A stretch of 64,000 bases of DNA from Streptomyces sp. T12 (lineage in GTDB: Bacteria; Actinomycetota; Actinomycetes; Streptomycetales; Streptomycetaceae). Where the stretch lies: assembly GCF_028736035.1 (NCBI RefSeq), contig NZ_CP117866.1:1426001-1490000 (forward strand), given 5' to 3'. This document shows, piece after piece, positions 59,788 to 64,000 of the stretch. Position 1 is the stretch's first letter. Every line of letters begins with the position of its first letter. Made by a program: the position numbers and the translations under genes. Under the pieces are notes generated by a model. That model did no database searches, was not told the origin of the DNA, and saw only the letters and a list, made by a program, of their open reading frames with translations.

Positions 59788-60693
59788 CTACTGCTGGCGC
59801 GCGGCCCGGCTTCGCCGGTACAGGAAGGCTCCGCCGACCAGCAGCGCCCCACTGCCGGCAATGCCTCCGACGATGGCTCCGGTGTTGGTGCCGGTCTCGG
59901 GCATCTGGGGGTGATCCGGCTTCGCGGGTGGTGCCTTGGGCGGGGTGGGCTTGTGGGGAGGCGGTGGCGTGTTGGGCTCGCTGGGCGTGGGGTCGGGTGT
60001 GTGCGGTTCCTCTTCGCCGTAGCCGTAGCCGTCCGGCTCCTCCTCGCCGTAGCCGTAGCCGCCCGACTCCTCCTTGCCGTACCCGTAGCCGCCCGACTCG
60101 TCGTCGCCGTAGCCGCCCGACTCCTCCTCGCCGTAGCCGTAGCCGCTCGACTCCTCCTTGCCGTACCCGTGGTCCTTCGGCTTCTCGTCGCCGTAGCCGT
60201 AGCCGCTCGACTCCTCCTTGCCGTAGCCGTGGCCCTTCGGCTCCTCCTTGCCGTAGCCGTGGCCCTTCGGCTCCTCCTTGCCGTAGCCGTGATCCTTCGG
60301 CTCCTCCTTGCCGTAGCCGTGGTCCTTCGGCTTCTCGTCGCCGTAGCCGTAGCCGTGGCTGCTCGGCTTCTCGGCGCCGTAGCCGGAGTTGCCATATCCG
60401 GAGGTGTCGTGTTCGGAGGCGGGCTCCGGGAAATCCGGCGCGGTGAATCTGTCATTCAGCTCATAGAATTTGTCCTGCATCGCGCCGAACTTTTCCTGCA
60501 TCTGGCCGAATTTTTCATCCAGCCCGTCCAACCCGTCCGGCTCCCATGGATCCGTACGGCCCGACAGAGCAGCGGCGGAGTTCACCACGGTCCCCTGCAT
60601 GCCTGGGGCAGCGGACGCCCACGTGCCGGATAGAGACAGGGCGCTTGTCGCGGCAGCGGCCACGATCAACCCCCTGGTCAGGGCCTGTCGCAT
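59788..60693 (-). CDS. Repetitive surface protein with MPETG sortase-type signal
   Basis: 301 aa. A signal peptide (about 1-29) is followed by a short heptad coiled coil (about 58-83; EKFGQMQ, EKFGAMQ, DKFYELN), then Gly/Tyr/Lys/Glu repeats (99-230; HGYGKEEPKD units), a Pro-rich wall spacer (231-262) and a C-terminal sorting signal: MPETG (264-268), a hydrophobic span and RRSRAARQQ. It is probably anchored to peptidoglycan by a sortase or kept in the membrane. The function of such YG-rich repeats is unknown; an adhesive or matrix role is possible. ATG 60693 is used. Confidence 0.85.
   Translation of the reverse strand: MRQALTRGLIVAAAATSALSLSGTWASAAPGMQGTVVNSAAALSGRTDPWEPDGLDGLDEKFGQMQEKFGAMQDKFYELNDRFTAPDFPEPASEHDTSGYGNSGYGAEKPSSHGYGYGDEKPKDHGYGKEEPKDHGYGKEEPKGHGYGKEEPKGHGYGKEESSGYGYGDEKPKDHGYGKEESSGYGYGEEESGGYGDDESGGYGYGKEESGGYGYGEEEPDGYGYGEEEPHTPDPTPSEPNTPPPPHKPTPPKAPPAKPDHPQMPETGTNTGAIVGGIAGSGALLVGGAFLYRRSRAARQQ
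60004..60399 (-). repeat. Gly-Tyr-Gly/Lys-Glu repeat region
   Basis: About thirteen imperfect 30-bp units encode HGYGKEEPKD, SGYGYGDEKP and GYGYGEEES types. The nucleotide repeats are well conserved, creating long antisense frames that are not genes. The region is a hotspot for length change. Confidence 0.85.
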
Positions 60694-61058
60694 TCTCGTT
60701 GTCTTTCTCTCAGGCGGAATGGGGAAGCCGACGTCGGTCATTGACGCGATCTTGTCGATTGCCGGGATTTACGAGGTCATCGCAGGAGCCGTGATGCCGC
60801 ACGTTCACACTCGCCACGACCTGCAGACTATGAACGAGATGGGGAGGCCCCGGAAACGAGGACGCGTCGACGGCCAGGGAATTCACCCGATCGCCCGTAT
60901 GCGGCCGACGTCCTCACTCCGACAGCGAAAGCGGCGTCCGTCTCATATCCGTCTCGTGGACCGGCACAGGAACGCTGTCCAGAGCGCTGCTGACCTGGGC
61001 CGCTCTGGACCGTAGGGACGATCCGGGCCCCTCTGGGCGGCGGGTAAACTCCGTACAC
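60694..61058. promoter_or_regulatory. 365-nt region between surface-protein gene and purB
   Basis: No gene is seen. A perfect inverted repeat GTCCAGAGCG (60977-60986) / CGCTCTGGAC (61001-61010), loop 14 nt, lies 49 nt before purB. TAAACT (61045-61050) is a good -10 box ending 8 nt before the purB GTG, and no Shine-Dalgarno is visible, which suggests a leaderless purB mRNA. The -35 is not obvious. Confidence 0.45.
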
Positions 61059-62501
61059 GTGACTTCTGCGCCCGCCAAGCCCCGCATCCCGAACGTCCTC
61101 GCCGGACGCTACGCCTCCACCGAGCTCGCCACGCTCTGGTCCCCCGAGCAGAAGGTGAAGCTCGAGCGGCAGCTCTGGCTCGCCGTGCTGCGGGCCCAGA
61201 AGGACCTCGGGATCGAGGTGCCGGACGAGGCGATCGCCGACTACGAGCGCGTTCTCGACACCGTCGACCTGGCCTCCATCGCCGAGCGCGAGAAGGTCAC
61301 GCGGCACGACGTGAAGGCGCGGATCGAGGAGTTCAACGACCTCGCCGGGCACGAGCACGTGCACAAGGGCATGACGTCCCGCGACCTCACCGAGAACGTC
61401 GAGCAGCTGCAGATCCGGCTCTCGCTGGAGCTGGTGCGCGACCGTACGGTGGCCGTCCTGGCGCGCCTCGGCAAGCTGGCCGGTGAGTACGGCGAGCTGG
61501 TCATGGCCGGCCGCTCGCACAACGTCGCCGCGCAGGCCACGACGCTGGGCAAGCGCTTCGCGACCGCCGCCGACGAGCTGCTCGTCGCGTACGGCCGGGT
61601 CGAGGAGCTGCTCGGCCGCTACCCGCTGCGCGGCATCAAGGGCCCGGTGGGCACGGCTCAGGACATGCTGGACCTGCTCGGCGGGGACGCGTCGAAGCTG
61701 GCGGACCTGGAGGGCCGGATCGCCGGGCACCTGGGCTTCTCGCAGGCGTTCACCTCGGTCGGCCAGGTCTACCCGCGCTCGCTCGACTACGAGGTCGTGA
61801 CCGCGCTGGTGCAGCTGGCGGCGGCGCCGTCGTCGCTGGCGAAGACGATCCGGCTGATGGCCGGGCACGAGCTGGTGACCGAGGGCTTCAAGCCGGGCCA
61901 GGTCGGCTCCTCCGCGATGCCGCACAAGATGAACACCCGCTCCTGCGAGCGCGTCAACGGCCTGATGGTGATCCTGCGCGGCTACGCCTCGATGACCGGT
62001 GAACTGGCCGGCGACCAGTGGAACGAGGGCGACGTGTCCTGCTCGGTGGTGCGCCGGGTCGCGCTGCCGGACGCGTTCTTCGCGCTGGACGGTCTGCTGG
62101 AGACGTTCCTGACGGTGCTCGACGAGTTCGGTGCGTTCCCGGCGGTCGTGGCGCGTGAACTGGACCGTTACCTGCCGTTCCTCGCCACCACCAAGGTGCT
62201 GATGGGCGCGGTGCGCGCGGGCGTGGGCCGTGAGCTGGCGCACGAGGCGATCAAGGAGAACGCCGTCGCCTCCGCGCTGGCGATGCGCGAGCAGGGCGCC
62301 GAGCGCAACGAACTGCTCGACAAGCTCGCCGCCGACGAGCGCATCCCGCTCGACCGCGACCAGCTGGACGCGCTGATGGCCGACAAGCTGTCCTTCACGG
62401 GCGCCGCGGCCGACCAGGTCGGCGTCGTCGTGGGCCGCATCGAGGAGATCGTGAAGCAGCGCCCCGAGGCCGCGGGGTACACGCCCGGGGCGATCCTCTG
62501 A
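61059..62501 (+). CDS. purB: Adenylosuccinate lyase
   Basis: 480-aa fumarase-superfamily enzyme acting twice in purine synthesis (SAICAR to AICAR, adenylosuccinate to AMP). The signature GSSAMPHKMNTRSCERVNGL (about 287-306) with the catalytic serine loop, GHEHVHKGMTSRDLTEN and AGRSHNVAAQATTLG are present. GTG 61059 has no Shine-Dalgarno and lies 8 nt from a -10-like box. mug follows directly, possibly overlapping. Confidence 0.95.
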   Translation: MTSAPAKPRIPNVLAGRYASTELATLWSPEQKVKLERQLWLAVLRAQKDLGIEVPDEAIADYERVLDTVDLASIAEREKVTRHDVKARIEEFNDLAGHEHVHKGMTSRDLTENVEQLQIRLSLELVRDRTVAVLARLGKLAGEYGELVMAGRSHNVAAQATTLGKRFATAADELLVAYGRVEELLGRYPLRGIKGPVGTAQDMLDLLGGDASKLADLEGRIAGHLGFSQAFTSVGQVYPRSLDYEVVTALVQLAAAPSSLAKTIRLMAGHELVTEGFKPGQVGSSAMPHKMNTRSCERVNGLMVILRGYASMTGELAGDQWNEGDVSCSVVRRVALPDAFFALDGLLETFLTVLDEFGAFPAVVARELDRYLPFLATTKVLMGAVRAGVGRELAHEAIKENAVASALAMREQGAERNELLDKLAADERIPLDRDQLDALMADKLSFTGAAADQVGVVVGRIEEIVKQRPEAAGYTPGAIL

Positions 62502-62521
62502 CGCGTTTCACCGCAAAGGAG

Positions 62522-63046
62522 TTGGAGGCCGCTCGCGACCGTCTGGTGCCGGACGTCGTCGCGAACGGCCTCCACGTGCTGTTCTGTGGCATCAACCCCG
62601 GTCTGATGACGGCCGCGACCGGCCATCACTTCGCCCGCCCCGGCAACCGTTTCTGGCCGGTCCTGCACCTGTCCGGTTTCACGCCGAGGCTCATGAAGCC
62701 GTCGGAACAGGGTGAGTTGCCGTCCTACGGGCTCGGCATCACGAACGTCGTCGCGCGGGCGACCGCGCGGGCCGACGAGCTGAGCGCCGAGGAGTACCGC
62801 GAGGGCGGGCGGCTGCTGGCGGCGAAGGTGACGCGGCTACGGCCGCGGTGGCTGGCCGTGGTGGGCGTCACCGCGTATCGGGCCGCCTTCGACGACCGCA
62901 AGGCTCAGGTCGGCCCGCAGGAGCGGGCGATCGGGGACACGCACGTGTGGGTGCTGCCGAATCCCAGCGGGCTGAACGCGCATTGGACGGCGGCGACGAT
63001 GGCGGAGGAGTTCGCGCGGTTGCGGGTGGCGGCGGAAGAGGGCTGA
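62522..63046 (+). CDS. mug: G/U mismatch-specific DNA glycosylase
   Basis: 174-aa (as drawn) uracil-DNA-glycosylase-superfamily repair enzyme. Motif GINPGLMTAATGHHFARPGNRFW, with the family asparagine, and the NPSGLNAHWT C-terminal motif identify Mug. TTG 62522 is the first standard start, but AAAGGAG lies right next to it, too close. CTG 62498 would give MTRFTAKELEAARD and a CTGA overlap with purB, matching the usual start of relatives better. Co-transcribed with purB. Confidence 0.88.
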   Translation: MEAARDRLVPDVVANGLHVLFCGINPGLMTAATGHHFARPGNRFWPVLHLSGFTPRLMKPSEQGELPSYGLGITNVVARATARADELSAEEYREGGRLLAAKVTRLRPRWLAVVGVTAYRAAFDDRKAQVGPQERAIGDTHVWVLPNPSGLNAHWTAATMAEEFARLRVAAEEG

Positions 63047-63050
63047 CGAG

Positions 63051-63479
63051 TCACGGTGGGTCGACTGCCGTGACTACGGCCATGAGCTTCACGTCATCGG
63101 CCTCGTCCCGGTCGGCGACAACGACTGCGACCCAACGACCTGTTCCCTGTGCTTCCCAGAGGTAGGCCAAGCGGGCGCGGGCGCTGAGCGAGGCCCAGGG
63201 CTCGGGTATCTCCTCCTGTGCGGTGCGCAGCACTATGGTCTGCAGGTTGTAGGGATGCGTCTCTCCCCAGCGGGGCGCGAACTGCTCGTACAGGGCGTCG
63301 CGGTACTTCTCGCACTGCTCCACCGTCGCCGCACGCGTCCCACAGTCACCCTGACTGCTCTCCAACACCACGACGTGGTAGCCGGGTCCGCTCCCGCCTC
63401 CGTCACACGAGGTGTGCTCCGCCGCGAACGGGCGGAAGCACAGCTCGTCGACGAGGGCGATGTGCCGTGCGATGTCCAT
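63051..63479 (-). CDS. Hypothetical protein
   Basis: 142 aa. DIARHIALVDELCFRPFAAEHTSCDG at the N-terminus and several Cys, Trp and Tyr; no signal peptide and no family recognised. ATG 63479 is used; the longer upstream frame is the antisense image of the next gene's region. Its stop is 5 nt from the converging mug stop. It may be co-transcribed with the ABC-2 permease gene. Confidence 0.6.
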   Translation of the reverse strand: MDIARHIALVDELCFRPFAAEHTSCDGGGSGPGYHVVVLESSQGDCGTRAATVEQCEKYRDALYEQFAPRWGETHPYNLQTIVLRTAQEEIPEPWASLSARARLAYLWEAQGTGRWVAVVVADRDEADDVKLMAVVTAVDPP

Positions 63480-63520
63480 GTGGTCCAGTAAACCCGGCCC
63501 CACTGACAATTGGCGTGCCG

Positions 63521-64000
63521 TCAGGCGTCCCGTCGCCGCACGCTCCACGCCCCCGCCAGCAACGCGGCCCCCGTCCACAGAGCGGTCACCGTCAGTCCCG
63601 ACCACGGCCCGAGGGTGCCGTCGTAGGTCTGGTGAAGGACGATCTGCCCCGCCCTGTCCGGCAGGAAGTCCGCGACGGTGCCCGCGGCGTCGCCGATCAC
63701 GAACGACACCACGAGGATGAACGGGATCAGAATGGACAGCGTGGCGACACCGCTGCGCAGCAGGGCGGTGAGGCCGGCCGCGAACAAGGCCATCAGCATG
63801 AGATAGATGCCGCAGCCCACCACCCCGCGCACCTGCTCGGCCACGGTGAGCCCGCTCGCGGCGGAGCCGAGTCCCGCCCGTGCCACGACGAGCGCGGTGA
63901 AGGCGGTGACCAGTCCGACGAGCAGGGTCGGCACGGCGATGGCCGTCACCTTGGCGGCGAACCACCGTCCACGCTGCGGGACCGCGGCGAGCGAGAGCCG
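63521..64000 (-). CDS. ABC-2-type permease, partial at the window edge
   Basis: The C-terminal 159 codons of a polytopic membrane protein, open to the right edge without a start. Spans follow RGRWFAAKVTAIAVPTLLVGLVTAF, a pattern seen in ABC-2 permeases linked to bacteriocin or drug export (RW-AK motif after a cytosolic loop). VVGCGIYLMLMALFAAGLTALLRS and a final span with the basic tail RRRDA complete it. An ATPase gene is expected beyond the window. Confidence 0.8.
   Translation of the reverse strand, partial: RLSLAAVPQRGRWFAAKVTAIAVPTLLVGLVTAFTALVVARAGLGSAASGLTVAEQVRGVVGCGIYLMLMALFAAGLTALLRSGVATLSILIPFILVVSFVIGDAAGTVADFLPDRAGQIVLHQTYDGTLGPWSGLTVTALWTGAALLAGAWSVRRRDA

Noticed and set aside
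60004..60399. Regular repeats that might suggest a CRISPR array
   Set aside because: The repeats are contiguous, in frame, coding, and lack unique spacers; no cas genes are present.
59775..60633. Arg/Ala/Thr repeat and Val/Ala/Leu repeat frames over the surface-protein gene
   Set aside because: They arise from the 30-bp DNA repeats read in other frames. Only the 59788-60693 minus frame has a signal peptide and a sorting signal.
1..64000. tRNA or rRNA genes
   Set aside because: No sequence with cloverleaf features or rRNA motifs was noticed on either strand; a tRNAscan or Rfam run would be needed to be certain.

Overview
The window is chromosomal DNA from a Streptomyces or close relative. 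GC and third-codon GC are very high, GTG and TTG starts are common, and the gene families are typical of the genus: DUF397/DUF5753 regulators, a DUF6777 lipoprotein beside a Ser/Thr kinase, PAS/GAF/PP2C phosphatases, and urease and biotin clusters. From memory, the order pfkA - ddaH/rocD - urease - clpP paralogue - biotin operon - purB resembles the pfkA3-to-purB arc of S. coelicolor; this was not checked by alignment.

Layout, left part (1-37.3 kb): phosphofructokinase; a CtaG-type membrane protein; a DUF6777/PASTA lipoprotein with a membrane Ser/Thr kinase; a minus-strand four-gene operon (LytTR response regulator, DUF485 protein, sodium/solute symporter, LytS-type kinase) that looks like a sensed monocarboxylate uptake system; an Lrp regulator next to ddaH-rocD (methylarginine and ornithine catabolism); two PP2C phosphatases; a PlsC acyltransferase; urease ureA-B-C-F-G-D without ureE; a TetR regulator with a divergent membrane protein; an orphan Phd/YefM-like antitoxin divergent from a monocistronic clpP paralogue; an NlpC/P60 hydrolase behind a c-di-AMP (ydaO-type) riboswitch; a LysE exporter with a LysR regulator; an anti-sigma/XRE/DUF397 trio; divergent bioF and bioBAD; and a LuxR-type regulator.

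Right part (37.3-64 kb): an extracellular lipase, a methyltransferase, a Fic/RHH toxin-antitoxin pair, a MacB-like ABC exporter, a luciferase-like oxidoreductase, a GNAT enzyme, two CNNM/CBS proteins behind a short leader ORF, and an SGNH hydrolase. That hydrolase gene is interrupted by an integrated element of about 11.7 kb (47980-59670). Beyond the element lie a repetitive surface protein with a sortase-like MPETG motif, purB, mug, a hypothetical gene and a partial ABC-2 permease.

The element is the most notable feature. A large serine recombinase sits at its right edge. The same 12-bp core, palindromic except for a central GG, lies at both ends. The host gene's last 17 codons lie beyond the right core, still in frame. 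The element encodes a frameshifted RepA-like ATPase beside 13 copies of GGTGAC/GTCACC (a likely replication origin), an excisionase-type HTH protein, an HK97-type prohead protease joined to a C-terminal HExxH domain, a small phage-like protein near a strikingly AT-rich island, XRE/DUF6879 regulators and membrane-protein cargo. I see no capsid, portal, tail or large-terminase gene and no conjugation gene. A phage satellite or a heavily reduced prophage fits best; this is inference.
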